Below the pieces are notes generated by a model. It made no database searches and was not told where the DNA came from. It saw only the letters and a list, made by a program, of their open reading frames with translations. This document shows, piece after piece, positions 7,332-17,223 of a stretch of 64,000 nt of DNA (positions are counted from its first letter, which is position 1; every line of letters begins with the position of its first letter). The position numbers and the translations under genes were made by a program. The stretch is taken from NCBI GenBank assembly GCA_016720775.1, contig JADKJX010000001.1, positions 558,001 to 622,000 on the forward strand, read 5' to 3'. Source of the stretch: Chitinophagaceae bacterium (GTDB lineage: Bacteria; Bacteroidota; Bacteroidia; Chitinophagales; Chitinophagaceae).

Positions 7332-9677
7332 ATGTGGAAGCGATTGGGAGAATTTGTACTTAAGTTCCGGATGATCCTGCTGGTTCTTTTACTGGCTGTA
7401 ACTGCCGTAATGGGCTATTATGCCAGCCAGGTAAAGCTGAGTTACGAATTTTCAAAAGCAATACCCACCGATAACCCGAAGTACAAAGAGTATGTGGCCT
7501 TTAAAGCAAAATTCGGCGATGATGGTAATTTACTGGTGGCAGGTATCCAGACCGACAGCCTGTTTGATTTAAAAATTTATGAGGCGTATAAAGAACTTCA
7601 TCAGCAGTTAAAAAAAATTGATCACGTAGAAGATGTGCTGAGTGTTAGTTCTGCGGTGTTATTACGGAAAGATTCGCTGACGGAAAAACTCCTGGCAGAA
7701 AAAATATTTGCTGATTCCATCAGCAGCCAACTTGTATTGGACAGCGCTGTGCATGTTTTTTATAACTATCCTTTTTACCGCAGCCTGCTTTACAATCCAC
7801 AGGCCCATGCTTACCTGGCCGCTGTTCGCATTAATAAAGAAATTCTGAATTCGCCGGGCCGCACAAAAGTGGTGGCCGATATAACTGCTGCAACAAAAGA
7901 ATTTGAAAAGAAAACAAATATTGAAGTGCACCTGAGTGGGTTGCCGCTGATACGAACCGTGGTTGCCGACCGGATCCAGAATGAAATGAAATACTTTCTG
8001 TTCGGTTCGCTTTTGCTGAGTGCTCTCATTCTTTTATTATTCTTCCGTTCCATCAGCACCACGCTGCTTTCCTTGCTGGTGGTAATTTTTGGCGTGGTAT
8101 GGGCGCTGGGCATTTTGCAGTTGTGCGGATATAAGATCACTTTATTAACGGCATTGATACCCTGCCTGGTGGTGGTGATTGGTGTGCCCAACTGTATATA
8201 CTTCATCAATAAATATCATACTTCTTATTTGAAGGATGGCGATAAGCACCAGGCGTTGGTGGATATGGTGAGTAAGATGGGCGTGGTTACTTTATTCTGC
8301 AATCTCACAGCAGCGATAGGCTTTGCCGTTTTTGCACTTACCAAAAGCGCCATATTGAAAGAGTTTGGTGTGGTGGCCGGCATCAGCATCATGTTGATAT
8401 TTATCATCTCGTTTATTTTACTGCCGGCAGCACTCAGTTATTTGCCTGCACCAAAAGCTGCGCAGACAAAATACCTGAACAACCGATGGATAACAAACTT
8501 TCTGCTGCGGGTTGAGCATTGGGTAATTCATCATAAAAGAACAGTGTATGTTGTTACGGCTGCCTGTTTGACCTTTGCCATCATTGGAATTTTTAAATTA
8601 AAAAGTGTTTCGTTCATTGTAGATGATCTGCCCACAACAGATAAGATCTATACCGACCTGAAATTCTTTGAAAAGAATTTTCACGGCGTGATGCCGCTGG
8701 AGATCGTGGTTGATACAAAGAAAAGATATGGCCTTGCAGGCATGAAGGCATTGGCGGTTTTTGAAAAAGTAGATTCCCTGTCGGGGTATATTGCCGCACA
8801 ACCGGAAATGAACCGGCCGCTGAGTGTTGCTGAGGGCCTCAAGTTTGCCAAGCAGGCTTTTTTTGATGGTGATTCTGCCAACTACCTGCTGCCAAACAGT
8901 TTTGATGGGGCGTTTGTAGGTGAATACCTGCGTCCTGCGAAAGGAGACAGTAACAACAAGAACAGCTTGTCTAAAATGATCACTAGTTTCATTGATACGG
9001 CCCGGCAAAGCACCCGTATCAGCGTAAATATGGCCGATGTGGGCACGGAGAAGTTGCCCGTATTACTGAAAGGGATAGAACAAAGAGCCAATCAATTATT
9101 TGATACAGCGGCTTATAAAGTGCAGCTCACCGGTACCAGCATTACTTTTTTAGAGGGAAGCCGCTTTATTGTGAATGGCCTGAAGGAAAGTATTTTCTGG
9201 GCCTTTCTCCTGATCGCCTTGTGTATGCTTTACCTGTTCCGGTCAGTACGCATCCTGTTGTGTTCGCTCATTCCCAACCTCATTCCCCTGGTTATAACCG
9301 CTGGCATCATGGGTTGGGCAGGGGTTCCGCTAAAACCATCAACAGTTTTGGTTTTCAGCGTGGCCTTGGGTATCGCTATCGATATCACCATCCGGTTCCT
9401 GGTAAACTATAAGCAGGAATTACCCAGCTATGAAAACAATATAGCGAAAACAGTAAGCGTTACCATCCGGCATACGGGGTTGAGCATTGTGTATACGGCC
9501 CTGGTTTTGATAGCAGGATTCATCATTTTTTGCGGCAGCAGTTTTGGAGGCACAAAAGCATTGGGTTGGTTAACCTCCGCCACTTTAATGATTGCCACAC
9601 TTACCAATCTTGTTTTGTTGCCGGTTCTTTTGCTGGCGCTTGCGCCGAAGCCCTCCAGAAAGCACGGTACGACCTGA
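7332..9677 (+). CDS. RND/MMPL-family inner-membrane exporter
   Basis: About 781 residues from the ATG at 7332; an in-frame TTG at 7293 would add 13 unlikely residues. The layout is that of the MMPL/HpnN-like RND group: one N-terminal membrane helix (FRMILLVLLLAVTAVMGYY), a large periplasmic loop (YEFSKAIPTDNPKYKEY), a block of five or six helices near 230-390, then a repeat of the same unit (TVYVVTAACLTFAIIGIF, periplasmic loop, helices from about 625 on). The helix after the second loop includes the GWAGVPLKPSTVLVFSVALGIAIDITIRF segment that is typical of the family. Such proteins move lipids or hydrophobic molecules using the proton gradient. No adaptor or outer-membrane partner is adjacent, so the substrate is open. 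Confidence 0.88.
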   Translation: MWKRLGEFVLKFRMILLVLLLAVTAVMGYYASQVKLSYEFSKAIPTDNPKYKEYVAFKAKFGDDGNLLVAGIQTDSLFDLKIYEAYKELHQQLKKIDHVEDVLSVSSAVLLRKDSLTEKLLAEKIFADSISSQLVLDSAVHVFYNYPFYRSLLYNPQAHAYLAAVRINKEILNSPGRTKVVADITAATKEFEKKTNIEVHLSGLPLIRTVVADRIQNEMKYFLFGSLLLSALILLLFFRSISTTLLSLLVVIFGVVWALGILQLCGYKITLLTALIPCLVVVIGVPNCIYFINKYHTSYLKDGDKHQALVDMVSKMGVVTLFCNLTAAIGFAVFALTKSAILKEFGVVAGISIMLIFIISFILLPAALSYLPAPKAAQTKYLNNRWITNFLLRVEHWVIHHKRTVYVVTAACLTFAIIGIFKLKSVSFIVDDLPTTDKIYTDLKFFEKNFHGVMPLEIVVDTKKRYGLAGMKALAVFEKVDSLSGYIAAQPEMNRPLSVAEGLKFAKQAFFDGDSANYLLPNSFDGAFVGEYLRPAKGDSNNKNSLSKMITSFIDTARQSTRISVNMADVGTEKLPVLLKGIEQRANQLFDTAAYKVQLTGTSITFLEGSRFIVNGLKESIFWAFLLIALCMLYLFRSVRILLCSLIPNLIPLVITAGIMGWAGVPLKPSTVLVFSVALGIAIDITIRFLVNYKQELPSYENNIAKTVSVTIRHTGLSIVYTALVLIAGFIIFCGSSFGGTKALGWLTSATLMIATLTNLVLLPVLLLALAPKPSRKHGTT

Positions 9678-9727
9678 TTCTGAGAAGGTAGAAAAGCAGC
9701 TAAAAGGCGAATAAACTTGTCATTCTA

Positions 9728-9760
9728 TTTGATAATTACCCGGAAACTGGTATATATTTG
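9728..9760 (+). promoter_or_regulatory. Bacteroidota housekeeping promoter of susC
   Basis: TTTG at 9728-9731 and TATATTTG at 9753-9760 match the -33 TTTG / -7 TAnnTTTG consensus exactly, with a 21-base spacer. Transcription should start a few bases downstream, leaving a leader of roughly 15 bases before the ATG at 9782. Confidence 0.85.
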
Positions 9761-9781
9761 TCGTCATAAACTACTAAGCAA

Positions 9782-12700
9782 ATGAGAAAACTGATCTTAA
9801 TCTTATCAGCTGTATTTATTTTTATACTAAATGCAGCCGCCCAGAACCGTACAATCAGTGGTAAAGTCACTGATGAAAAAGGAGCAGCCATTGAAGGTGT
9901 TACCGTTACGAGTTCTGATGGAAAACAAGGAACCCAAACAGACAAAAGCGGGAACTACAGCATATCCATCCCCGCTGCTGTGAAAAGCCTGATCTTCACC
10001 AGTGTAAATTTTGAAACACTCACACGTACGGTTGGTAACCAATCGGTAGTGAATGCCAGCCTTCGGGCCAAAGACTCCAAACTGGAAGAAGTGGTGGTAG
10101 TGGGTTATGGTACCCAAAAAAGAAAAGAAGCAACCGGAAGCGTTTCTACCATTAAAGGAAATGAGGTTGCCAACAAGCCGGTACAGAGTTTTGAACAGGC
10201 ATTGGCAGGTAAAGCTCCCGGGGTTCAGATAACCATTCCGAATGGTGTTTTAAATACGCCTCCTGTATTCCGCATACGGGGAACGAGCTCGATCTCACTT
10301 AGTTCATATCCCCTGATCGTTGTTGATGGAATTCCAAGTCCCACTGGCGACTTTAGTTCTACCAGCGCCGCAGGAAATGCGTTGGCCAGTATCAACCCCA
10401 ATGATATTGAAACAATAGATATTGCGAAGGATGCTGCTGCTACTGCCATTTATGGAAGCCGTGCTGCCAATGGCGTGGTATTCATCACCACTAAAAAAGG
10501 TAAAATAGGTAAGGCAAAGATCGGCTATAATGTTAGCCTGGGTTTTACCAGCGCCTACGGAATACCGGATGTTTTGAATGCACAGCAATACACGGATTAT
10601 AAAAACTCGGCCATTGCAAATAACCAGACCTTAAACCCGGTTACCAATAAATTTAATTTAACCAACGGACCAGATGGCAGACCGATCGATACCAAATGGG
10701 CCGATTATGTCTACCGCCAGGGCTTTAACCAGGATCATAACCTGAATATTTCCGGTGCAAATGAAACCACCTCCTACTATTTTTCTGCCGGCTATTCAAA
10801 ACAGGAGGGTATCATTAAAACCAATGACTTTATCCGGAAGAACATATTGATTAATGTTGACAGCAGGTTCAATAAGCGGATCACCATCGGGGGTAAAATA
10901 TCTTACTCCAATGAACAAAACCTTACCGCTACTCCTACCGGGTCATTGAACGGGGAGGCATTTGGTACAGCAGGGATTGGCCGTGTGCAATTCGTTACAG
11001 CACCCAATGTTTCTCCGTACAAAAATGACGGCACTTATAACATATCAACTGCCGGTAATTTTATAGGAGGAATGAATAACACATTTGCCCAGGTTGGTTT
11101 TTATAACCCGGTTGTTTTGTTCGATAAGAACCGGTCAAACAGTGAAACAAACCACATTCAGTCAAATGTGTACATACAGGTTAAACCAGTAAGCTGGCTT
11201 ACCTTAAAATCAATGTATGGTATTGACTATCTATTTGTGGACAATGAAATTTTTCAAACACCTATTCATGGCGATGGCCTTGCTGCATCCGGCAATGCAA
11301 GCAGTACCTTGGGAAAGTACAAAAGATGGACCTGGACCAATACAGCGCAGATTGATTATACATTTAAACAAAGACATACATTTAGTTTATTGGCCGGGCA
11401 GGAACAAGACCGCCGGACATCGATCGGGTTTGGCATCAACCGCCAGCAGGTATCTGACCCGGTTTATACCGTTATACAGGCCGGATGGGGAATCAATAAC
11501 TCTACCGGATCTGTTTATGGTGAAAACTACCTAAAATCAATTTTCGGAAGGTTTAATTATGATTTCAACAAAAAGTATTTCATAAGTGCTAACCTCCGCC
11601 AGGATGAATATTCAGCACTGCCTTTCCAGAAAGAAACTTTCTGGGGTGTGTCTGCAGGCTGGAACGTGAACAACGAAAAATTCTGGAATGTAATGAAGAA
11701 TGTATTCAGCAGTTTCAGGTTGCATGGCAGCTATGGTAAAGTAGGTAATACCGGTGGTATCGGAGACTATGCTTCGTATTCTACTTACGGTTCTGGTCTT
11801 TATGGTGGCCTTCCTACACTTATATTCAACCAGGCTGGTAATGATAAATTAAAGTGGGAAACAAGCAAGAAATTTGATGTGGGAGTTAATTTCGGTATCT
11901 TAAAAGACCGGATCAACATAGAAGCCACTTACTTTAAAAATAATATCAGTAACCTGATATTGAATGTACCTCAGGCTCCTTCTGCCGGTTTGCCAACTAC
12001 CGTTCCGGCCAACGTTGGTAAAATGTATAATAAAGGAGTAGAGCTTAGCCTGAATATAATTCCGGTACAAACTAAAAACTTTAACTGGTCTGTTAATTTC
12101 AACTACACCAACATCCAAAACAATGTAACTGAACTGGCACCGGGTTTAACAGAAGTATTAACTTCTACTTCCGGCCTGGAAACAGTTAGCCGTACTGCTG
12201 TTGGATACTCAGCCGGTAGCCTTTGGCTGGTTCGTTCAGCTGGTGTTGATCCGGCTACAGGAAGCAGGGTATTGCTGAACAGCATTGGTAATAAAGTATT
12301 ATACCGTTTTGCTCCCGGAGCAGGCCAGTTCAACTGGAGCAACCCCGATGGAACCAGGTATAATAAACCCGACGGATCTGCCAACACCATTAACCAGACA
12401 GCCGATGCATACATGTACAATGCACAGCCTAAATTTTATGGCGGTTTGTCAAATACTTTCCGGTACAAAAGTTTCGACCTGGATATATTACTTACTTACC
12501 AGGGAGGTAACTATGTGTATTACGGATCATGGGCTGGTTTACACGATCAGCGCTTCTGGAACAATCATGTTGATGTGCTGAATGCATGGAAGAAGTTTGG
12601 AGACGAAAGCTCCGTTCCAAGGCCGGTTTATGGAGACAATGTTTCCAACGGATCAGCTTTGCCAATGACCTACAGCATGTTTAAAGGGGATTTTATTAAA

Positions 12701-12931
12701 TTAAAAAATGTAACATTTGGATATAACCTGCCCCAGGAGTTGATCAGCAAGGCCAGGATAAACAGTGCAAGGTTCTTTGTAAGTGGTACCAACCTTTACA
12801 TATTTACCAACTACCCGGGTCCTGATCCAGAGGTTTCTTCTAATGGTAATACACCGAGTGCACCAAGTGTTGACAGGAATACAATTGCCAATGGCCGTAC
12901 TATCACCGTGGGCTTAAACATTGTATTTTAA
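9782..12931 (+). CDS. SusC/RagA-type TonB-dependent outer-membrane receptor
   Basis: A 1049-residue protein with a signal peptide (about 1-20, ending AAAQ), a CarboxypepD-regulatory-like domain (ISGKVTDEKGAAIEGVTV, about 25-105), a TonB-box region LEEVVVVGYGTQKRKEATGS, a plug with the RIRGTSSI and AAATAIYGSRAANGVVFITTKKG signatures, and a 22-strand type beta-barrel ending in an aromatic-rich last strand. It forms the barrel of a SusCD uptake complex in which the SusD lipoprotein is the lid, energised by TonB-ExbBD. No STN domain is present and no ECF sigma or FecR gene lies alongside, so regulation probably rests on the promoter above or on a distant regulator. The substrate is unknown because no degradative enzyme is linked. 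Confidence 0.95.
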   Translation: MRKLILILSAVFIFILNAAAQNRTISGKVTDEKGAAIEGVTVTSSDGKQGTQTDKSGNYSISIPAAVKSLIFTSVNFETLTRTVGNQSVVNASLRAKDSKLEEVVVVGYGTQKRKEATGSVSTIKGNEVANKPVQSFEQALAGKAPGVQITIPNGVLNTPPVFRIRGTSSISLSSYPLIVVDGIPSPTGDFSSTSAAGNALASINPNDIETIDIAKDAAATAIYGSRAANGVVFITTKKGKIGKAKIGYNVSLGFTSAYGIPDVLNAQQYTDYKNSAIANNQTLNPVTNKFNLTNGPDGRPIDTKWADYVYRQGFNQDHNLNISGANETTSYYFSAGYSKQEGIIKTNDFIRKNILINVDSRFNKRITIGGKISYSNEQNLTATPTGSLNGEAFGTAGIGRVQFVTAPNVSPYKNDGTYNISTAGNFIGGMNNTFAQVGFYNPVVLFDKNRSNSETNHIQSNVYIQVKPVSWLTLKSMYGIDYLFVDNEIFQTPIHGDGLAASGNASSTLGKYKRWTWTNTAQIDYTFKQRHTFSLLAGQEQDRRTSIGFGINRQQVSDPVYTVIQAGWGINNSTGSVYGENYLKSIFGRFNYDFNKKYFISANLRQDEYSALPFQKETFWGVSAGWNVNNEKFWNVMKNVFSSFRLHGSYGKVGNTGGIGDYASYSTYGSGLYGGLPTLIFNQAGNDKLKWETSKKFDVGVNFGILKDRINIEATYFKNNISNLILNVPQAPSAGLPTTVPANVGKMYNKGVELSLNIIPVQTKNFNWSVNFNYTNIQNNVTELAPGLTEVLTSTSGLETVSRTAVGYSAGSLWLVRSAGVDPATGSRVLLNSIGNKVLYRFAPGAGQFNWSNPDGTRYNKPDGSANTINQTADAYMYNAQPKFYGGLSNTFRYKSFDLDILLTYQGGNYVYYGSWAGLHDQRFWNNHVDVLNAWKKFGDESSVPRPVYGDNVSNGSALPMTYSMFKGDFIKLKNVTFGYNLPQELISKARINSARFFVSGTNLYIFTNYPGPDPEVSSNGNTPSAPSVDRNTIANGRTITVGLNIVF

Positions 12932-12966
12932 TAAAACCGAATTATAAATTTTAAAATTCTGTAAGA

Positions 12967-14442
12967 ATGAAAAATAAAATAAAAGTCATTATAAGTTTGA
13001 GTTTTTGCCTGGCAATGTCTGTTTCCTGCAAAAAGGAATACCTGACACCCATTCCGCAAACCTCCATAACAGATATCACATCCTTTGATACACCCGAGCG
13101 TGTATTGAACCAGGTTCGTTCCATTTATGCGGCTTTAAAGAATGGTAATTTTTACGGCGGCAGGTACCAGGTATATGGCGACATACGTGCAGAAGAATTC
13201 ATTAATGAAACCACCAATGGTGTTACCGGTTTTGATGTATGGAATTTAAATCCACTCGGTACTTCTCAGAACTCTGTAAAGAATCTCTGGTCACAGGCCT
13301 ATTATACCATTAACCTTTGTAACCTGTTTATTGATGGTATGGCTGCCAAGGGAACTTCTGTTGTTGGAACAACACTTTCAAACAACTACCTGGGAGAAGC
13401 AAGGATGATCCGTGCATTGTCTTATTACAGCCTGCTGCAGTATTACGCAAGGCCTTATGCTGATGGCAATGGAAACAAACCCGGCCTTCCTTTACGTTTA
13501 ACAGGAATAAAAGGATCTGGATTTTCTGATTTGGCAAGAAGCACCGTAGGGGAAGTTTATACCCAGATTCTTGCTGATTTGGATTATGCTGAAACAAACC
13601 TGCCTTTAACCAACGCTAGTCCCGAGTTAAACACAACCCGTGCTCACCGTAATACAGCCATCGCATTAAAGACAAGGGTTTACTTAAGCATGCAAAACTA
13701 TGCAGCCGTGATCACAGAAGGAACCAAACTGGTTCCCCAGGCAACAGCGCCTTTCAAAGCAACAGCAGGTGTGGCTGATTCCTTACAACCATCCATTACA
13801 AATATTTTTGGAGCTGCACCGATCTATAATACTACAGAGTCTATTTTTTCACTGCCTATGACCTCAACGGCAGGTGATAACCCGGGTACGCAAAATCAGC
13901 TTGGATTTTATTACGTTCGGAACGGGGCAAGCCTGGGAGCTGCAGAATATTCTATGAACCCAGCTGGCTTACTGGCTAATACAAACTGGACAGCAACCGA
14001 TGCAAGAAAGGTTAGCCTGGTTTATACAAATGTTTCCACCGGGAAGAAATTTGTCTCTAAATATCAGAATGCTTCTCCTTACCTGGATTATGCACCGGTT
14101 ATCCGTTATGCAGAAGTATTACTGAACCTGGCTGAGGCAAGGGCTCGTACTATTGCAGGTGTTGATGCGAAAGCGCTGGCATTGGTTAATGCAGTGCGTC
14201 AACGTTCAGATCCGGCAACTACGGTAACAGCGGCTAATCAGCAGGCATTGATCGACGCCATCTTACTGGAAAGAAGGATCGAATTTTTGGGCGAGGGATT
14301 ACGTAATAATGACCTGATGCGTTTGCTGCAAACCATTCCTGCAAAAGGATCGGTAGCTGCAAAAGCACCAAGCGAAACAGGATATATCTGGCCTATCTCA
14401 TCTGATGAACTTTCTTTGAACAGGCTGATGACAGATAATTAA
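12967..14442 (+). CDS. SusD/RagB-type surface lipoprotein
   Basis: A 491-residue protein with a lipoprotein signal; the lipobox Cys is residue 21 in MSVSCKK. The SusD fold is shown by the N-terminal segment with the conserved NLW-type helix (NSVKNLWSQAYYTINLCNLFIDGM), the TPR-like helices (ARMIRALSYYSLLQYYARPY), and the C-terminal block YAPVIRYAEVLLNLAEA followed by LLERRIEFLGEGLRNNDLMR. It caps the SusC barrel and helps bind substrate outside the cell. It begins 35 bases after susC in the same transcript, which then ends at a strong terminator. Confidence 0.95.
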   Translation: MKNKIKVIISLSFCLAMSVSCKKEYLTPIPQTSITDITSFDTPERVLNQVRSIYAALKNGNFYGGRYQVYGDIRAEEFINETTNGVTGFDVWNLNPLGTSQNSVKNLWSQAYYTINLCNLFIDGMAAKGTSVVGTTLSNNYLGEARMIRALSYYSLLQYYARPYADGNGNKPGLPLRLTGIKGSGFSDLARSTVGEVYTQILADLDYAETNLPLTNASPELNTTRAHRNTAIALKTRVYLSMQNYAAVITEGTKLVPQATAPFKATAGVADSLQPSITNIFGAAPIYNTTESIFSLPMTSTAGDNPGTQNQLGFYYVRNGASLGAAEYSMNPAGLLANTNWTATDARKVSLVYTNVSTGKKFVSKYQNASPYLDYAPVIRYAEVLLNLAEARARTIAGVDAKALALVNAVRQRSDPATTVTAANQQALIDAILLERRIEFLGEGLRNNDLMRLLQTIPAKGSVAAKAPSETGYIWPISSDELSLNRLMTDN

Positions 14443-14456
14443 TAAAATATTTGAAT

Positions 14457-14489
14457 AAAAAAAGCCCCGATCTTTCGGGGCTTTTTTTA
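14457..14489. terminator. Bidirectional terminator between susD and the TlpA-like gene
   Basis: GCCCCGA and TCGGGGC pair (14464-14481), flanked by an A run on the left and a T run on the right, so it can end both convergent transcripts. The stop codon of the minus-strand gene lies inside the T run. Confidence 0.92.
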
Positions 14490-15644
14490 TTTAAGTACTT
14501 CAGCTAATTTCCTTTGCAAAGCACTTCCTCTTAAGCCAGTGGCGATGATCCTGCCCTGCGGGTCAACCAATACATTGTAAGGAATTCCATCAAAACCATA
14601 TGCCGTAAGCGAGGGGCTGTTGCCCCTGTTAAGATCGCTGATCTGTGTCCAGTCCAGTTTGTCTTCAGTGATTGCATTTAACCAGGCTGCTTTATTATCA
14701 TCGAGTGAAACACCAAGAATGGTAAAGTTTTTATCCTTGAATTCATCGTAAGCTGCAACAACATTCGGGTTTTCTTCACGGCATGGCCCACACCAGCTTG
14801 CCCAGAAATCAACCAAAACATATTTGCCTTTGAGCTGGCTCAACGAAACCGGTTTACCATTCACATCGTTCATCGTAATTTCCGGTGCCATACTGCCAAC
14901 TCCTGCCCCGGCCTGCGCTGGAGGGGGAGCTGATTGTGCCGTATTCTTTTCGGCAATGCGTTCTTTGATAAATTTTGAGAAAGCTTCAATGCCTTTATGC
15001 TTAGGGAAACGACCAGCAAGTGTTGCCAGGGGCTGAATGAATTTAGTGGGCTCAACCGGGGCCATGGTAATAATAAAAAGAGAAACCACGGGGCTTTTGC
15101 AGGTGTCGGCAAAAGAAAAACAGTAGCTGGTGAAATTTTCATTAAGCATCCTGTACTCGCCCTGCAATGCCATTACGATGCTGTCGCCAGGAGTAGCACC
15201 CGACTTTATTAAGGTATTAAGCAGTTGCCCTTTTGACGACATAAGGCCGCCAACGCTATCTATATGCTCCATTGTTTTCTTTAAGGATGCATTGGCTGTT
15301 CCACTGAAAGAATAGCCGGAATGATCAGCCTTGGCAATATCTCCTTTAAAACTGATATTCTCTCCATCGTTGATGAAGAAGTAAGCCATTTCAGAATTCT
15401 CAACCCGTATCCGGTACAGGCCTTCTTCTTTTGCAATGGCCGACACAGAAAATTTCCCGTCTTTTATTATGCCGGTATCAAGTACTTCGGCTGGTTTATT
15501 GGTGAAGAACAATTCTTCCAGGAATATCTTTTGGCTGGCTGTTCCTTTCAATTCACCATTCAGGGTAAACCTTCCTTTGCCGGCATCATTGCTGCAGGAA
15601 AATAAGAAAGCGGTGATGGCGAAGACTGCTAATAATTTTTTCAT
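14487..15644 (-). CDS. TlpA-like thiol-disulfide oxidoreductase lipoprotein with DUF4369-like N-terminal domain
   Basis: A 385-residue protein. It carries a lipoprotein signal (Cys17 in LFSCSND), a DUF4369-like beta-rich domain (about 25-130), a helical linker ending in a Pro/Ala/Gly-rich hinge (SAPPPAQAGAG near 240), and a C-terminal AhpC-TSA/TlpA thioredoxin fold with W284-C-G-P-C288 and the cis-Pro loop GIPYNVLVD. It most likely reduces disulfides of envelope proteins; this architecture is very common in Bacteroidota and is often found near SusCD loci. Its start abuts the gatB stop codon with no gap, so it is probably co-transcribed with gatB. Confidence 0.9.
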   Translation of the reverse strand: MKKLLAVFAITAFLFSCSNDAGKGRFTLNGELKGTASQKIFLEELFFTNKPAEVLDTGIIKDGKFSVSAIAKEEGLYRIRVENSEMAYFFINDGENISFKGDIAKADHSGYSFSGTANASLKKTMEHIDSVGGLMSSKGQLLNTLIKSGATPGDSIVMALQGEYRMLNENFTSYCFSFADTCKSPVVSLFIITMAPVEPTKFIQPLATLAGRFPKHKGIEAFSKFIKERIAEKNTAQSAPPPAQAGAGVGSMAPEITMNDVNGKPVSLSQLKGKYVLVDFWASWCGPCREENPNVVAAYDEFKDKNFTILGVSLDDNKAAWLNAITEDKLDWTQISDLNRGNSPSLTAYGFDGIPYNVLVDPQGRIIATGLRGSALQRKLAEVLK

Positions 15645-17096
15645 CTATGAGTTGTTTAGTTTTTTATTGAGTAATTCATTCACGATCTGCATATCTGCTT
15701 TTCCTTTACTGAGTTTTTTAACTTCCCCGGCAAACAGGCCGATCAGCCCTTTTTTTCCTTTTTTATATTCCGCTGCTTTGTCGGGCATTTTTGCAATGGC
15801 TTCATCCACCCATTGTTCAATTGAACTGCTGTCTGTTTCCAGTACCAGGTTGAGTTCAGCGGCAAGTGCTGCCGGTTCTTTTTCCGGTTGGGCTATCAAT
15901 GCAGGAAAAAGTTTTGATGAAGCCATTCCGAAACTCAGTTTACCGTCATCCACCATCTGTACCAGGGCTGCCAGTTTAGCCGGGGGCAAAGAAAATGAAT
16001 TAAAACCGGAGTTGCTGTCGTTCAAATGACCCTTAACAGGTCCCAGTAGCCAGTTAGCGGCTGCTTTATAATTTTTACAATGACTTGTCAGTTCTTCAAA
16101 ATAATCTGCCAGTTCCTTATCCTCACAAATTACGGAGGCATCGTATTCCGGAAGCTGAAGTTCTTCGGTGTAATGTTTTTTGAGGGCCTCGGGTAAAACA
16201 GGTAAACTGTTTTTTATTTCAACTAAGTATTCATCGGTGATATGGAAAGGAGTAAGGTCAGGTTCGGCAAAATAACGGTAGTCGTCGGCATCTTCTTTGG
16301 TACGCAGGGAAAACGTGCTGTTGTTATCTGCATCATAGCTCCTTGTTTCCTGGATTATTTTTTCTCCGCTTTCGGTGATCCCGATCAATCGCAGCACTTC
16401 CACATCAATGGCTCTTTTTACATTACGGATGCTGTTGAGGTTTTTTACTTCTACACGGGTGCCGAGTTTTGGCTCACCTTTTAAGCGAATGGAAATATTG
16501 GCGTCGCAACGCATGCTTCCTTCTTCCATATTTCCATCGCAGATGCCCAGCCAGGTAACCAGTTTGCGCAGTTCGGTGATGTAAGCAAAAGCTTCATCGC
16601 TGCTGTGCATGTCGGGTTCGCTCACGATCTCAAGTAAGGGTACGCCGGCACGGTTCAGGTCAATGGAGGTGTAATTTTCATCCACGTCATGCAGGCTTTT
16701 ACCGGCATCTTCTTCTATGTGAATGCGATTGAGGCGGATATTACGTTCTGTTTCTCCAACCTTTATTTTCACAAAACCATTTTTGCAGATGGGGGTGGTA
16801 TGTTGCGATACCTGGTATCCTTTCGGAAGATCGGGATAGAAATAATTTTTACGGGCAAAATAATTATGCTGCTCAATATCACAGTGAACCGCTAACCCTA
16901 ACTTAACAGCATATTCAATGGCTTTGCTGTTCATGCGGGGCAGGGTACCCGGGTGGGCCAGTGTAATGGGACTTATATGTGTGTTCGGGTGGGTACTGAA
17001 GGCTGCGCTGTCGCCACAAAATAATTTGCTTTGGGTAAGCAGTTGTGTGTGCACTTCCAGGCCTATTACGACTTCGTATTTATCTTCTGTTTTCAC
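15645..17096 (-). CDS. gatB: Aspartyl/glutamyl-tRNA(Asn/Gln) amidotransferase subunit B
   Basis: The 483-residue protein matches GatB length. It carries the hallmark start YEVVIGLEVHTQLLTQSKLFC, the kinase-like core (NYFYPDLPKGYQVSQ, EEDAGKS, DLNRAGVPLLEIVSEPD, GSMRCDANIS), and the C-terminal YqeY-like tail used for tRNA binding. With GatA and GatC it amidates misacylated Glu-tRNA(Gln) or Asp-tRNA(Asn). gatA and gatC are not in the window. The TAG stop is directly followed by the ATG of the TlpA-like gene. Confidence 0.97.
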   Translation of the reverse strand: MKTEDKYEVVIGLEVHTQLLTQSKLFCGDSAAFSTHPNTHISPITLAHPGTLPRMNSKAIEYAVKLGLAVHCDIEQHNYFARKNYFYPDLPKGYQVSQHTTPICKNGFVKIKVGETERNIRLNRIHIEEDAGKSLHDVDENYTSIDLNRAGVPLLEIVSEPDMHSSDEAFAYITELRKLVTWLGICDGNMEEGSMRCDANISIRLKGEPKLGTRVEVKNLNSIRNVKRAIDVEVLRLIGITESGEKIIQETRSYDADNNSTFSLRTKEDADDYRYFAEPDLTPFHITDEYLVEIKNSLPVLPEALKKHYTEELQLPEYDASVICEDKELADYFEELTSHCKNYKAAANWLLGPVKGHLNDSNSGFNSFSLPPAKLAALVQMVDDGKLSFGMASSKLFPALIAQPEKEPAALAAELNLVLETDSSSIEQWVDEAIAKMPDKAAEYKKGKKGLIGLFAGEVKKLSKGKADMQIVNELLNKKLNNS

Positions 17097-17167
17097 GCCG
17101 GCAAAGGTAAGGAATAGGGGGCAGAGCTATTTTGATGTTGTTGAAAAGGAATGTTAAACAGGGTATT

Positions 17168-17198
17168 AAAAAATAACCCCGGTCTTTATAACCGGGGC
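17168..17198 (-). terminator. Intrinsic terminator after the PDZ protein gene
   Basis: CCCCGGT (17177-17183) pairs with ACCGGGG (17191-17197) around a seven-base loop. The minus strand continues into TTATTTTTTA. It lies between the PDZ gene and gatB. Confidence 0.85.
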
Positions 17199-17223
17199 TG
17201 TGTGCTTCATGCTTATTCACGGC

